Source of the DNA: Denitrificimonas halotolerans
GTDB lineage: Bacteria; Pseudomonadota; Gammaproteobacteria; Pseudomonadales; Pseudomonadaceae
Length of the DNA stretch: 64,000 nt
Direction: 5' to 3'
Assembly: GCF_034259425.1 (NCBI RefSeq)
Contig: NZ_JAXIVU010000004.1
Coordinates: 1-64,000, forward strand
Shown here: piece after piece, positions 7,214-16,262 of the stretch
How positions within the stretch are numbered: the stretch's first letter is position 1
Layout of the letters: every line of letters starts with the position of its first letter
Translations under genes and position numbers: made by a program
The notes under the pieces: generated by a model
The model's database searches: none
What the model was told of the DNA's origin: nothing
Seen by the model: only the letters and a program-made list of their open reading frames with translations

Positions 7214-8268
7214 GATGCTTTTCCTTCGACGGCCGCCTCGGCAAAGGTAGCCATATTGTTATGTATGGCTAGTGCTTGTTGAACTGTTGCGAAAGCCACA
7301 GCAGCACCGGAGCCTTCACCAAGGCGCATCGCTAAATTTAAGAGGGGCTGTGCTTTAAGGGCCGCTAATAAAATGCCATGTCCGTACTCTGCTGAATGAT
7401 GAGCAAAAAGTAACCAAGGACGCACAGAGGGGTTTAGCTGAACAGCTAGCAAAGCCGCAGCAGTGGTTATAAAGCCATCAACTAAGCAAGGGATGCCCAG
7501 TTGGCTGGCACGTATATAAGCACCACTAATGGCTGCAATTTCTAGACCACCTACTTGTTCTAAAGCTTGTAGTGGAGTACGAGTTAAAGGTTGGGCTCGC
7601 TGTACGCAGGTATTCAGTATTGCTTTTTTGTGAGCCAATGCCGAGCCTTCTAAGCCTGTGCCGGGACCTGTTAAAGTATCAACATCCCGCTTCAATAGCA
7701 GAGCACTTAAACAACTAGCAGCGGAGGTGTTACCGATGCCCATTTCGCCTAGCATTAAAAAATCACAACCACTGAGGTGTATCCGCTCTACTTGCTCTTT
7801 GCCTAAGTTCAGCGCCTGGAGCGCTTGTGCAGGGCTCATTGCTGCTTGTACAGAAAAGTCTGCTGTGCCAGGCATAATAGGCCGATGGATAATATTGGCT
7901 AGGTCTTCACAGGAGTGTGCAGTACCGCAGTTAATGACTGCTAACTCGATGCCTTGTTGGCGGCATAAGGTGGCAACTGCTGCACCACCCTTAACAAAGT
8001 TGGATAACATAGCAACGGTAACTGATTGCGGATAGGCAGAAACACCTTGGGCAACAATACCATGATCGCCTGCGAAAATAAGCATATGGGGTTGATGAAT
8101 TTGTGGCTTACAGCGATTTTGCATTGCGGCTAACTCAATAGCGACTTGCTCTAAGAGACCTAGTGAGCCTTGTGGTTTAGTTAACTGATCTTGATGTGCT
8201 TGTGCTTGTTGGCGTACTTGCTCTGAAGGAGCTGTGGCCGCATTGAGCCACCAGTTATCTTGTGTCAT
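7210..8268 (-). CDS. cobT: Nicotinate-nucleotide--dimethylbenzimidazole phosphoribosyltransferase
   Basis: A 352-residue cytoplasmic enzyme that activates the lower ligand of cobalamin by transferring ribose phosphate from nicotinate mononucleotide to dimethylbenzimidazole. Diagnostic blocks are KPQGSLGLLEQVAIELA near residue 35, FAGDHGIVAQGVSAYP near 67, GEMGIGNTSAASCLSALLL near 175 and the C-terminal LGEGSGAAVAF, with the catalytic glutamate in LGEGSG. It is the first gene of the cobTCS operon. I looked for a cobalamin riboswitch in 8269-8480 and saw none. Confidence 0.95.
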   Translation of the reverse strand: MTQDNWWLNAATAPSEQVRQQAQAHQDQLTKPQGSLGLLEQVAIELAAMQNRCKPQIHQPHMLIFAGDHGIVAQGVSAYPQSVTVAMLSNFVKGGAAVATLCRQQGIELAVINCGTAHSCEDLANIIHRPIMPGTADFSVQAAMSPAQALQALNLGKEQVERIHLSGCDFLMLGEMGIGNTSAASCLSALLLKRDVDTLTGPGTGLEGSALAHKKAILNTCVQRAQPLTRTPLQALEQVGGLEIAAISGAYIRASQLGIPCLVDGFITTAAALLAVQLNPSVRPWLLFAHHSAEYGHGILLAALKAQPLLNLAMRLGEGSGAAVAFATVQQALAIHNNMATFAEAAVEGKAS

Positions 8269-8480
8269 GGTTTGGGCTTATTGGTTGAAAAAGTGAAGTG
8301 TGGGTTGAGAGGTTTTTTTGCTAAAAGCAATAGAAGTTATTTCGCACTAAGGGGGCTGAGCTGTGCACTTAGCCATGATTTATAGTGAATATTGCGTGCA
8401 GATCTGCTGTCATAAGAAGGATTCTGATCGTTATTGTTTAAAAATCTTCGTCGCATCAGTGCGCTGGTTTTGATTTTAGC

Positions 8481-8795
8481 TTAGTGCTTGGTTTCTGTTT
8501 TGCGCTCTTGCACTAAGACCCAAGGTGCCACCACTACGGCCCAAAGCTCGGGATCACGCTGTGTGTAATCTAGAGCATGCTCATCACTTAAGTTGCATAA
8601 TGCTTTTTGCTGCATTAAGGCGCTAACCTTTTTTTTATCATCGTTGATGATGTACTCAGCAACGGCCACTAAATCTTGCTCGCTAGCGACCCAGAGTACC
8701 ATTCCTTTAGCAAATAACGGCATAATTTCTGCCCAGCTGATACGGGCGGTTTCACCTAGAAGTTTTGCGTATAAGTCGCTGATTTCGTTCGACAT
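8481..8795 (-). CDS. DUF2288 family protein
   Basis: A 104-residue acidic cytoplasmic protein starting MSNEISDLYAKLLGETARIS. It includes WAEIMPLFAKGMVLWVAS and ends with DPELWAVVVAPWVLVQERK, the two tryptophan-rich blocks of DUF2288, a family common in Pseudomonas and cyanobacteria with no known function. The start at 8795 is preferred over 8822 because GAGAG precedes it at proper distance. It stands alone, divergent from the glxR gene, and no partner is suggested by context. Confidence 0.8.
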   Translation of the reverse strand: MSNEISDLYAKLLGETARISWAEIMPLFAKGMVLWVASEQDLVAVAEYIINDDKKKVSALMQQKALCNLSDEHALDYTQRDPELWAVVVAPWVLVQERKTETKH

Positions 8796-8888
8796 GTTTT
8801 TTCTCTCGGCAAAAGTAGGCATGATAGCTTGAGTTGCACTGTCATCCCAAGGGGCAATGCTTCATAAGTCAGTTAATTGGAGTATGTT

Positions 8889-9776
8889 ATGAAGACATCT
8901 TTACCACGTTTAGCCTTCGCTGGAATTGGCTTGATGGGTCTGCCGATGTGTAAACGCTTATTGGCGGCAGGTTATCCATTAGTGGTTTGGAATCGTAATC
9001 CAGACAAGTGTGCGCCATTGGTTGCACTTGGTGCTCAACAGGTACATAAGTGCGCTGATTTAGCTGCACAGACCGATATTATTTTTCTATGTTTAGCTGA
9101 TACAGCAGCAGTGCAAGATGTAATGTATGGCGAGCATGGGTTAGCAACAGTAATGCAAGCCCGACAGATTCTTGTGGACTTTTCAAGTATTGAGCCGGAA
9201 GCCACTCGAGCAATGGCACAGAAGTTGTTAGATGAGTGCGGTGCACAGTGGTTAGATGTGCCTGTATCTGGTGGTGTTGGGGGGGCAGAAGCTGGCACTT
9301 TAGCAATGATGGCCGGAGGTAATGCTGAAGCTTTGGCACAAGTCACTTCTGTTTTAGAGCAATTGGGGCAAAGCATTACACATGTGGGTGGTGTAGGCGC
9401 TGGGCAGGTGACAAAAGTCTGCAATCAAATGCTTGTGGCCTGTAATACCATGGTAATTGCTGAGGTAGTAGGGCTAGCAGAAAAAGCCGGGGTTGATGCA
9501 GCACTTTTGGCATCTGCTTTGGCCGGTGGTTTTGCAGACAGTAAACCTTTACAAATTTTGGCACCGCAAATGGCTACACGAACCTTTGAACCTGTTAAAT
9601 GGCATGTGCGTACCTTATTAAAAGATTTAGATATTGCGGTTAAATTATCGCAGAGTCATACGTCATCAACACCTATGAGTGGATTGGCAGCGCAGTTGAT
9701 GCGCAGTCACGCAGCTCAAGGTCATTTGGCAGATGATCCAGCAACTTTAATTAAGCTTTATTGCGGAGATGACTGA
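8889..9776 (+). CDS. glxR: 2-hydroxy-3-oxopropionate reductase (tartronate semialdehyde reductase)
   Basis: About 295 residues of the beta-hydroxyacid dehydrogenase family. The N-terminus has the dinucleotide-binding pattern FAGIGLMGLPMCKRLLAAGY; the substrate loop LDVPVSGGVGGAEAGTLAMM follows at about 120, and the catalytic lysine is in GAGQVTKVCNQMLVA near 170. It would reduce tartronate semialdehyde to D-glycerate with NAD(P)H in the cytoplasm. The start is ATG 8889 with TTGGAG upstream. The stop overlaps the ATG of hyi (TGATG), so the two are translationally coupled. Related hydroxyisobutyrate dehydrogenases look similar, but the hyi neighbour supports this call. Confidence 0.85.
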   Translation: MKTSLPRLAFAGIGLMGLPMCKRLLAAGYPLVVWNRNPDKCAPLVALGAQQVHKCADLAAQTDIIFLCLADTAAVQDVMYGEHGLATVMQARQILVDFSSIEPEATRAMAQKLLDECGAQWLDVPVSGGVGGAEAGTLAMMAGGNAEALAQVTSVLEQLGQSITHVGGVGAGQVTKVCNQMLVACNTMVIAEVVGLAEKAGVDAALLASALAGGFADSKPLQILAPQMATRTFEPVKWHVRTLLKDLDIAVKLSQSHTSSTPMSGLAAQLMRSHAAQGHLADDPATLIKLYCGDD

Positions 9777-10555
9777 TGCTGTTGGTTGCTAATCTATCCA
9801 TGTTGTTTACTGAATTGCCATTGTTACAGCGTTTGCGTGCTGCAGCAGCAGCTGGTTTTACTGCAGTAGAAATTCAGTTTCCCTATGAAGTACCGGCGGT
9901 TCAACTTAAAGAAGAACTTGAGCGCTGTGGGCTTGAGTTGGTCTTAATGAATGTGCCTGCTGGTGACCTAATGTCGGGTGGGGATGGTTTAGCTTGTCAC
10001 CCTAAGCGAGGGGTGCAGTTTAATAATGCTTTGGATGAGGCCTTGGCTTATGCATTGATGGTGCGTCCACGGCAGGTCAATATTTTAGCAGGACGCTTAC
10101 CTGCAGGGGTGTCGCGTAAAAGTGCGTTGACTATACTAGCGGCCAATGTACGCGAAGCTGCGCAAGTATTTGATCGCTTAGGTATACAAGTACTTTGCGA
10201 AGCAATTAACCCTATTGATATGCCAAGGTTTTTAATTAACACCCCAGAACAACTGCAAGAGTTATTAGTGGAAGTAGGGCACAGTAACTGTTTTGCACAA
10301 CTGGATGTGTACCATATGGCTCGGCAAAATATTAGCATAGAGCAAGCAATGGCTGTGCTGGGAAAAAGTGTTGCTCATGTGCAGTTTGCGGACCATCCTG
10401 GTCGTGGTGAGCCGGGTAGTGGCACATTGGACTTTAGAGGTGTGCACGCGGTACTTGAACAGTTCAACTATCAAGGGGCTATAGCTGCGGAATATAAGCC
10501 TACTGGCGCAACCGAGGATAGTTTAGCTTGGATGTATAGTGCACCGTTTGTGTAA
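9776..10555 (+). CDS. hyi: Hydroxypyruvate isomerase (TIM-barrel)
   Basis: A 259-residue xylose-isomerase-like TIM-barrel protein that interconverts hydroxypyruvate and tartronate semialdehyde. Conserved parts are LSMLFTELPLLQRLRAAAAA at the start, a metal/catalytic glutamate in LCEAINPIDMP near 145, QLDVYHMAR near 178 and HVQFADHPGRGEPGSG near 205, which match the Hyi/OtnI family. It is coupled to glxR by a one-base stop-start overlap. A glyoxylate carboligase gene (gcl), the usual partner, is not present in the window. Confidence 0.88.
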   Translation: MLLVANLSMLFTELPLLQRLRAAAAAGFTAVEIQFPYEVPAVQLKEELERCGLELVLMNVPAGDLMSGGDGLACHPKRGVQFNNALDEALAYALMVRPRQVNILAGRLPAGVSRKSALTILAANVREAAQVFDRLGIQVLCEAINPIDMPRFLINTPEQLQELLVEVGHSNCFAQLDVYHMARQNISIEQAMAVLGKSVAHVQFADHPGRGEPGSGTLDFRGVHAVLEQFNYQGAIAAEYKPTGATEDSLAWMYSAPFV

Positions 10556-10660
10556 CGTTGGGTAAGTCTGAAGAAATAACAAAGGGTGTTGTGAACCCAG
10601 TATTTGAGCCGAAATCTTAGTGGTACTTATTGCCGCCTAATCTACTAAAGAGTGATATCT

Positions 10661-11983
10661 ATGCAGCCCATAGCACACCAATCTAAACAGGCTGATAATG
10701 CTTGGCGCGTTTTGTTTTTGTTATTTTTAGCGAATGTATTGAATTACTTTGACCGTGTTGTACCTAGTATTGTGATGGAGCCTATCCGTCTGGAGTGGAA
10801 TTTAAGTGATTTTCAAATTGGTGTATTGGGTACGGTGTTTACCATTGTGTATGGGGTGGCAGGGGTTCCCGTGGCGCGTATGGCTGATATAGGGGCGCGC
10901 AAAAAGATTATGGGCTGGGGGTTGATGGCCTGGAGTGTTTTAACCGCAGCCAATGGTGTGGTGCAAGGTTTTTGGGGCTTTTTATTGGCACGTATGGGGG
11001 TGGGTATTGGTGAGGCCAGTTATGGGCCTGCAGCTAACTCTTTAATTGGTGATTTGTTCCCTGCACATCGTCGTGCTCGTGCTATGGGTGTGTTTATGAT
11101 GGGCTTGCCTTTGGGTTTGCTATTGGCTTTCTTTACTACAGGAGTCATTGTTGAAACTTTTGCGAGCTGGCGCGCACCGTTTTTTATTGCTGCGGTTCCG
11201 GGCATTATTTTGGCTTTGTTTGTTTTTATGATCCGTGAACCGGCGCGAGGTGCGGCGGAAGCCGTGGTGTATCACTCTGAGCCTGTGAGGCATCCGATTT
11301 TACGTATTCTAGCCACACCGACGATGTGGTGGCTCACATTATCTGGGCTGTGTTACAACTTTGCAACTTACTCCAATACATCTTTTATGGTGCCAATGTT
11401 ACAGCGTTATTTTGGTTTGGAGCTCAATCAGGCTGCAATGTCTGTGGGAGTGATAGTGGGAGTTACGGGTTTGTTTGCACTCCCTTTAGGTGGTTGGATC
11501 GCCGATCGATTGCATTTGCGTTTGCCAAATGGCCGTTTACTCTTTGGAGGTATCAGTTTACTGATTACCAGTTTGTGTACAGGAATTGCTCTGCTGGGCG
11601 GTAAAATTGATGTGGTTATTTTTGTCGGTTTGTTTGCAGTAGGGTGGGTGTTTGCCTATAACTTTTATACCTGTGTGTATACTGCGGTGCAAGATGTAGT
11701 TGAACCACGTTTGCGAGCTACAGCGATGGCCTTGTTTTTTGCCGGTTTATACCTGTTAGGTGGCGGTTTAGGGCCAGTCATTGTTGGTGGTTTATCGGAT
11801 CATTTTGCTGAGCAAGCGATGTTAGCTGCCGGTGCGTTAGAAATGACTGAAGCCTTCCGTGCCATAGGTCTGCACAGTGCCATGTATTTAGTGCCGGCAG
11901 CGATGGGGTTGACGGGTTTATTTTTACTGGTCGCTATCAGTACTTATAAGGATGATGCCAGAAAAATGACGCAAGAGGCCTAA
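10661..11983 (+). CDS. MFS transporter (spinster-like)
   Basis: A 440-residue 12-helix major facilitator superfamily carrier. The first helix region reads LNYFDRVVPSIVMEPI, then MADIGARKKIMGWGL between helices 2 and 3, and RMGVGIGEASYGPAANSLIG in helix 5, a pattern typical of the spinster-like group of MFS proteins. The substrate cannot be read from sequence. Its place about 100 bp after glxR-hyi suggests uptake of a hydroxyacid or sugar acid that feeds hydroxypyruvate or tartronate semialdehyde. ATG 10661 is used because an AAGAG site precedes it. Confidence 0.8.
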   Translation: MQPIAHQSKQADNAWRVLFLLFLANVLNYFDRVVPSIVMEPIRLEWNLSDFQIGVLGTVFTIVYGVAGVPVARMADIGARKKIMGWGLMAWSVLTAANGVVQGFWGFLLARMGVGIGEASYGPAANSLIGDLFPAHRRARAMGVFMMGLPLGLLLAFFTTGVIVETFASWRAPFFIAAVPGIILALFVFMIREPARGAAEAVVYHSEPVRHPILRILATPTMWWLTLSGLCYNFATYSNTSFMVPMLQRYFGLELNQAAMSVGVIVGVTGLFALPLGGWIADRLHLRLPNGRLLFGGISLLITSLCTGIALLGGKIDVVIFVGLFAVGWVFAYNFYTCVYTAVQDVVEPRLRATAMALFFAGLYLLGGGLGPVIVGGLSDHFAEQAMLAAGALEMTEAFRAIGLHSAMYLVPAAMGLTGLFLLVAISTYKDDARKMTQEA

Positions 11984-12003
11984 GATTTAAGAGGAAGAAT
12001 AAA

Positions 12004-12306
12004 ATGATGATGCAAAAGATTGAAGCAGCCCTTACAGCTTTAAAACCCGTGGAGTTTCAGATTGAAGATGAAAGCCATATGCACAGTCGTGGTGCCGAAA
12101 GTCATTTTAAGGTGGTGCTAGTCAGTGAAGCGTTTAATGGTTTACGTCAAGTGCAGCGCCACCAAAAAGTGTATGCTGCTCTAGGTGAATTGATGCAGCA
12201 ATTTCATGCAATTGCGTTACATACTTTCAGTCCTGAAGAGTGGCAAGCAGAACAGACTGTGCCTGCTTCACCTCACTGTCGCGGTGGTAGCTTGCATGAT
12301 AAATAA
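12004..12306 (+). CDS. bolA: BolA family protein
   Basis: A 100-residue BolA-type protein with the class II KH-like fold. The block VEFQIEDESHMHSRGAESHF holds the conserved histidine of BolA, and the second part FNGLRQVQRHQKVYAALGEL carries the RHQ motif before the C-terminal helix. BolA proteins bind monothiol glutaredoxins through a shared Fe-S cluster and affect envelope genes. A GAGGAAG site precedes the ATG. It follows the MFS gene by about 20 bp and is probably co-transcribed, ending at the terminator downstream. Confidence 0.9.
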   Translation: MMMQKIEAALTALKPVEFQIEDESHMHSRGAESHFKVVLVSEAFNGLRQVQRHQKVYAALGELMQQFHAIALHTFSPEEWQAEQTVPASPHCRGGSLHDK

Positions 12307-12334
12307 TTTTTCGTGTTTAAATTGATGTAATCTT

Positions 12335-12375
12335 AAAAAGGCCAGTTCTTAGGGTGGGGAACTGGCCTTTTTTAT
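12335..12375. terminator. Bidirectional intrinsic terminator
   Basis: GGCCAGTTC and GAACTGGCC make a perfect 9-bp stem with A run on the left and T run on the right. It separates the convergent bolA and acnA genes and should stop transcription from both. Confidence 0.9.
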
Positions 12376-12390
12376 TGGAGTAGAGCGAGA

Positions 12391-15219
12391 TTAAACTTGC
12401 GCTAAGATGTCTCGTAGTACGTAGGGAAGAATTCCACCGTGGCGGTAGTAATCCACTTCAACGGGTGTGTCAATACGTGATAGTACCGGCACTTGCTCCA
12501 CACTGCCGTCATTGCGTGTGATTTCTAAAGTCAGCTCTTGACGAGGTTGCATGTCATTATCGACTCCTAGAATACTGAAGGTTTCTTCACCTGTAATATT
12601 TAGAGAGCTATAAGATGTGCCGTTCATAAACTGCAATGGTAAAACCCCCATACCGACGAGGTTGGAGCGGTGAATGCGTTCATAAGACTGAGCAATAACT
12701 GCTTTAATGCCCAGTAATAACGTACCTTTTGCAGCCCAATCACGGCTGGAACCGGTGCCGTATTCTTCACCTGCAAAGACCACTGTAGGTATATCTCGTT
12801 GCATGTATTCCATGGCAGCATCGTACACAGGTACTTGCTTACCATCGAGCAGAGTAAAGCCCCCTTCAATACGTGAGCCATCTTCGGTCGGCGGTAGCAT
12901 GAGGTTTTTTACTCGCACATTGGCAAAGGTACCGCGAATCATGACGTCGTGGTTGCCTCGGCGTGAACCGTAGGTATTGAAGTCTGATTGTTGTACATCA
13001 TGGCTGACTAAGTATTGTCCTGCCGGGGTATCACTGCGGAAGGAGCCCGCCGGTGATATATGGTCAGTGGTGACTGAATCGCCTAGTAGCATCAGTGCCT
13101 TGGCGTTGGTCACAGGTTTGATTGCCTTAGGCTCCATAGTGAAGTCAGAGAAAAATGGTGGTTTGGCAATGTAAGTGGACTTTGGCCAGTCGTATACTAG
13201 GCCTTTGGCACTTTCAATGTCATTCCATAATTTATTATCACTGCTGACATCGCTGTATTTTTCGCGGAAGACTGAAGGGTCCATTGCTTTACTCAGTAGT
13301 GCTTGAATCTCGCTGTTGCTCGGCCACAGGTCTTTTAAGTAAACGGGTTGGCCATCTTTTCCTGTACCCAATGGGTCTTTATCTAAGTTTATATTCACGG
13401 TGCCCGCTAGCGCAAAAGCTACCACCAGTGGTGGTGAGGCTAAGAAGTTGGCGCGAATATTCGGGTGAATACGGGCTTCAAAGTTCCGGTTACCAGAGAG
13501 CACGGCAGCTGCAACGATATCGTTTTCTACAATGGCTTGATTGTATTCAGGAATTAAGTCTCCTGCATTACCAATACAAGTGGTGCAACCGAATGCGGTA
13601 ACACCAAAGCCTAAAGCCTCTAAGCTGTCCATTAAACCTGCTGCTTCAAGATATTCGGGTACCACACGTGAGCCAGGAGCTAACGAGGTTTTGACTCGTG
13701 GGTGTACGCTCAGGCCTAACTCTACAGCTTTTTTCGCCAGTAAACCTGCGGCTAAAAGCACGCTAGGGTTAGAGGTGTTGGTACAGGATGTAATTGCAGC
13801 AATTAACACATCACCATGGCCAAGATCCACGGTTTCATCGGTAAGGCAATGATCTGTAGGCGTATCTAAGCGATTATCAATCATTTCCACTTCGTGGCGT
13901 GCCATCGGTCGTTGCGGTTGTGGTGAATCTTGGTTGACCACAGGGATTAACGGGCAGCTAGTACCGTAACGCTTATTCAGTTCTGAAGCATCTTTATTAA
14001 AGCCGCCTTCAGCAATGCTTTGGCTAAAGAGTGAAGTGAAGCTTTTGTGCATGTCTGGCAAAGCTATACGATCTTGAGGGCGTTTAGGGCCGGCTAAGGA
14101 TGGACGTACACTGTCTAAGTCAATTTCTATCACTTGGCTGTAATCGATTTCACCTACAGCAGGAATGCCAAACATCTCTTGAGCTCGGAAGTAAGCTTCA
14201 CAAGCCTCGATATCGATTTCTTCACGACCGGTGCCACGCATATATTCTAAAGTAGTTTCATCCACGGGGAAGAAGCCCATGGTGGCGCCATACTCGGGTG
14301 CCATATTGGATAGGGTGGCACGGTCAGGCAGGCTTAAATGTTTCGCACCTTCTCCAAAAAATTCGACGAATTTACCCACGACCTTAGCTTCACGTAAAAT
14401 TTGTGTGACGGTTAAGACTAAGTCTGTGGCGGTCATGCCTTCGCGTAACTTACCTTTGAGATTTACTCCCACGACATCAGGAGTGAGTATATAGAGGGGT
14501 TGGCCGAGCATTGCTGCTTCTGCCTCAATGCCACCAACGCCCCATCCAACGACACCAAGCGCGTTAATCATTGTGGTGTGAGAGTCGGTTCCAACTAAAG
14601 TATCGGGGTAGGCCATGCCATCTTTTTCTTGAATTCCAGGAAAGAGGTATTCAAGGTTGACTTGGTGAACAATCCCAAAACCTGGGGGAACTACTTTAAA
14701 GGTGTTAAAGGCTTGCATGCCCCACTTGAGGAATTGATAGCGCTCTCCATTACGCTTAAATTCCATAGCCATATTTTTTTCTAAAGCATCAGGACTGTTG
14801 TAGAAATCCACCATGACTGAGTGATCGACGACTAGATCGACTGGGACTAAGGGTTCAATAGCGCTGGCTGGTTTACCCATTTTTTCTGCGGTATTGCGCA
14901 TGGCAGCAAGGTCACAGAGTAGAGGTACGCCGGTAAAGTCTTGCAGCACAACTCGGGCCACAGTAAAAGGGACTTCTTCATTGCGTGCAGCATTGGGTTC
15001 CCAATTGGCTAACTGTTGAATGTGCTCAAAAGTGATGCGTTGGTTGTCTGCATTACGGATTAAAGATTCTAAAATAATCCGAATTGAAATAGGTAGACGG
15101 GTAATTGAATTTAGACCAAGATTTTTAAGTGCAGGTAGAGAGCTGTATTTAAGGGTTTTACCGTTGCTTAAAGTGAAAGCATGGTGTAGTTGGCGCGGGT
15201 CAAAAGCGGGCGTTTGCAT
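12391..15219 (-). CDS. acnA: Aconitate hydratase A
   Basis: A 942-residue AcnA/IRP1-type aconitase that isomerises citrate and isocitrate in the TCA cycle. The Fe-S ligands are in AAITSCTNTSNPSVL and FGCTTCIGNAGDL. The substrate-binding segment GTDSHTTMINALGVVGWGVG and the C-terminal domain motif GEEYGTGSSRDWAAKG are also present. It is longer than the roughly 890-residue E. coli protein because of a hydrophilic insert ahead of the first cysteine motif, which other Pseudomonas AcnA proteins also show. AGAGGA precedes the start. The gene stands alone, beside an IS605 remnant at its upstream side. Confidence 0.97.
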   Translation of the reverse strand: MQTPAFDPRQLHHAFTLSNGKTLKYSSLPALKNLGLNSITRLPISIRIILESLIRNADNQRITFEHIQQLANWEPNAARNEEVPFTVARVVLQDFTGVPLLCDLAAMRNTAEKMGKPASAIEPLVPVDLVVDHSVMVDFYNSPDALEKNMAMEFKRNGERYQFLKWGMQAFNTFKVVPPGFGIVHQVNLEYLFPGIQEKDGMAYPDTLVGTDSHTTMINALGVVGWGVGGIEAEAAMLGQPLYILTPDVVGVNLKGKLREGMTATDLVLTVTQILREAKVVGKFVEFFGEGAKHLSLPDRATLSNMAPEYGATMGFFPVDETTLEYMRGTGREEIDIEACEAYFRAQEMFGIPAVGEIDYSQVIEIDLDSVRPSLAGPKRPQDRIALPDMHKSFTSLFSQSIAEGGFNKDASELNKRYGTSCPLIPVVNQDSPQPQRPMARHEVEMIDNRLDTPTDHCLTDETVDLGHGDVLIAAITSCTNTSNPSVLLAAGLLAKKAVELGLSVHPRVKTSLAPGSRVVPEYLEAAGLMDSLEALGFGVTAFGCTTCIGNAGDLIPEYNQAIVENDIVAAAVLSGNRNFEARIHPNIRANFLASPPLVVAFALAGTVNINLDKDPLGTGKDGQPVYLKDLWPSNSEIQALLSKAMDPSVFREKYSDVSSDNKLWNDIESAKGLVYDWPKSTYIAKPPFFSDFTMEPKAIKPVTNAKALMLLGDSVTTDHISPAGSFRSDTPAGQYLVSHDVQQSDFNTYGSRRGNHDVMIRGTFANVRVKNLMLPPTEDGSRIEGGFTLLDGKQVPVYDAAMEYMQRDIPTVVFAGEEYGTGSSRDWAAKGTLLLGIKAVIAQSYERIHRSNLVGMGVLPLQFMNGTSYSSLNITGEETFSILGVDNDMQPRQELTLEITRNDGSVEQVPVLSRIDTPVEVDYYRHGGILPYVLRDILAQV

Positions 15220-15405
15220 AGCGTAGTCCTCTTTTTAATATGTGACTCATTGGTCTACAGCATAGCCCTTTCTACATGAGAATGTACAAGTGAGTTGTGT
15301 GGGTGGCTGATGAAAGACTTTCATTGTGAGTACAAAACTCAATAAAAGCACAGTGAAGTAGCTCTTTGGATTGATTTTAACGCGCTTTAAACACTGATGT
15401 TGCTC
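15220..15405 (-). promoter_or_regulatory. Upstream region of acnA
   Basis: This non-coding stretch between the acnA start and the IS605 remnant must hold the acnA promoter. No operator or promoter boxes are clear enough to place with confidence. The IS fragment lies about 190 bp upstream of the gene, so the proximal promoter is probably intact. Confidence 0.4.
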
Positions 15406-15448
15406 ACATAGATTTCACCGCAGCGGTTGACCAGCGTGCGGCTGAACT
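15406..15448. repeat. 43-bp perfect inverted repeat (left arm)
   Basis: Bases 15406-15448 are the perfect reverse complement of 15866-15908 inside tnpB. The two arms are separated by 417 bp. The left arm is not part of the normal tnpB reading frame at this place; it marks a foldback-type rearrangement at the truncated end. Confidence 0.95.
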
Positions 15449-16236
15449 GGCGCAAATCAGGCGGTGTACGCCGCTCACTGGGCTGGATACCCGTCAATAC
15501 CGGTGCAGCTCAATGGAAAAACGGGCAGGTCTACCACAACGGCCACTATTTTAAGGTCTGGGACAGCTACGGCTTGAACCAATACAAGTTTCGTTCGGCC
15601 AGTTTCAATGAAGATGCCCGTGGCCGCTGGTACTTCAATGTAGTGGTTGATGTGGAGGTCGAGCCAAGCAAAGGCCAAGACCGCATCGGTATTGATCTTG
15701 GCTTAACTGATACAGCCACCTGCTCGGACGGCACCAAGCTAGAAGCGGGCCGCTTCTATCGTGGCCTTGAGGAAAAATTAGCCATAGCGCAACGATCCAG
15801 AAATAAAACCCAAGTCAAAACCATTCATGCGAAAATCGCTAACCGTAGAAAAGATGCCCTGCACAAGTTCAGCCGCACGCTGGTCAACCGCTGCGGTGAA
15901 ATCTATGTCGGTAATGTCAGTAGTTTAAAACTCGTTAAAACCACGATGGCCAAGTCAGTGTTAGATGCTGGCTGGGGTCAATTAAAAACAATGCTGGACT
16001 ATAAATGCGCTCACGCAGGCATTGTTTTTAAGGAAGTTAACGAGGCATACACCACCCAAACCTGTTCGAGTTGCGGCAGCTTGCCTGAATCGAGGCCGAA
16101 AGGTATCGCAGGGCTTGGAATAAGAGAATGGACGTGCAGTGGGTGTGGTGTCACCCATGATCGCGATATCAACGCGGCACGTAACATTCTCGCGGCCGGG
16201 CATGGTCGTCTAGCAGTAGGAATCCCCGTCCTTTAG
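15449..16236 (+). pseudogene. tnpB: TnpB RNA-guided nuclease, N-terminally truncated (copy 2)
   Basis: About 260 residues remain of a protein usually near 370-400. They cover the end of the wedge region (SGGVRRSLGWIPVNTGAAQW), RuvC-I with IGIDLGLTDTATCSDG, the helix AKSVLDAGWGQLKTMLDYK, the zinc ribbon TCSSCG/CSGCG and RuvC-III THDRDINAARN. At the normal RuvC-II position the strand reads IYVGNVSS and has no acidic residue; the nearest glutamate candidate is in VNEAYTTQTC. The N-terminal guide-RNA-binding region is missing, so it should be inactive. The 3' end plus right end would encode the guide (omega) RNA region. Confidence 0.88.
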
Positions 16237-16262
16237 GTCGGGGAGGATGTCAAAAGGGAAGA

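Larger units (their letters stand above)
15406..16253 (+). mobile_element. IS200/IS605-type element, copy 2 (left end lost)
   Basis: It contains a 5'-truncated tnpB and an intact-looking right end: hairpin CCCCGTCC/GGTCGGGG at 16222-16242 followed by GGATGTCAA. No left end or tnpA is found. The left junction is a 43-bp segment that is the exact reverse complement of an internal part of the same tnpB. The element sits between acnA and dacB without breaking a recognisable gene. Confidence 0.8.

Noticed and set aside
8269..8480. Cobalamin riboswitch ahead of cobT
   Set aside because: A B12 riboswitch would be expected here on the minus strand, but I could not find a B12-box-like core or its flanking stems.
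15427..15448. TTG 15427 as the start of tnpB copy 2
   Set aside because: These bases belong to the inverted 43-bp arm, so the frame there is accidental and the real N-terminus is lost.
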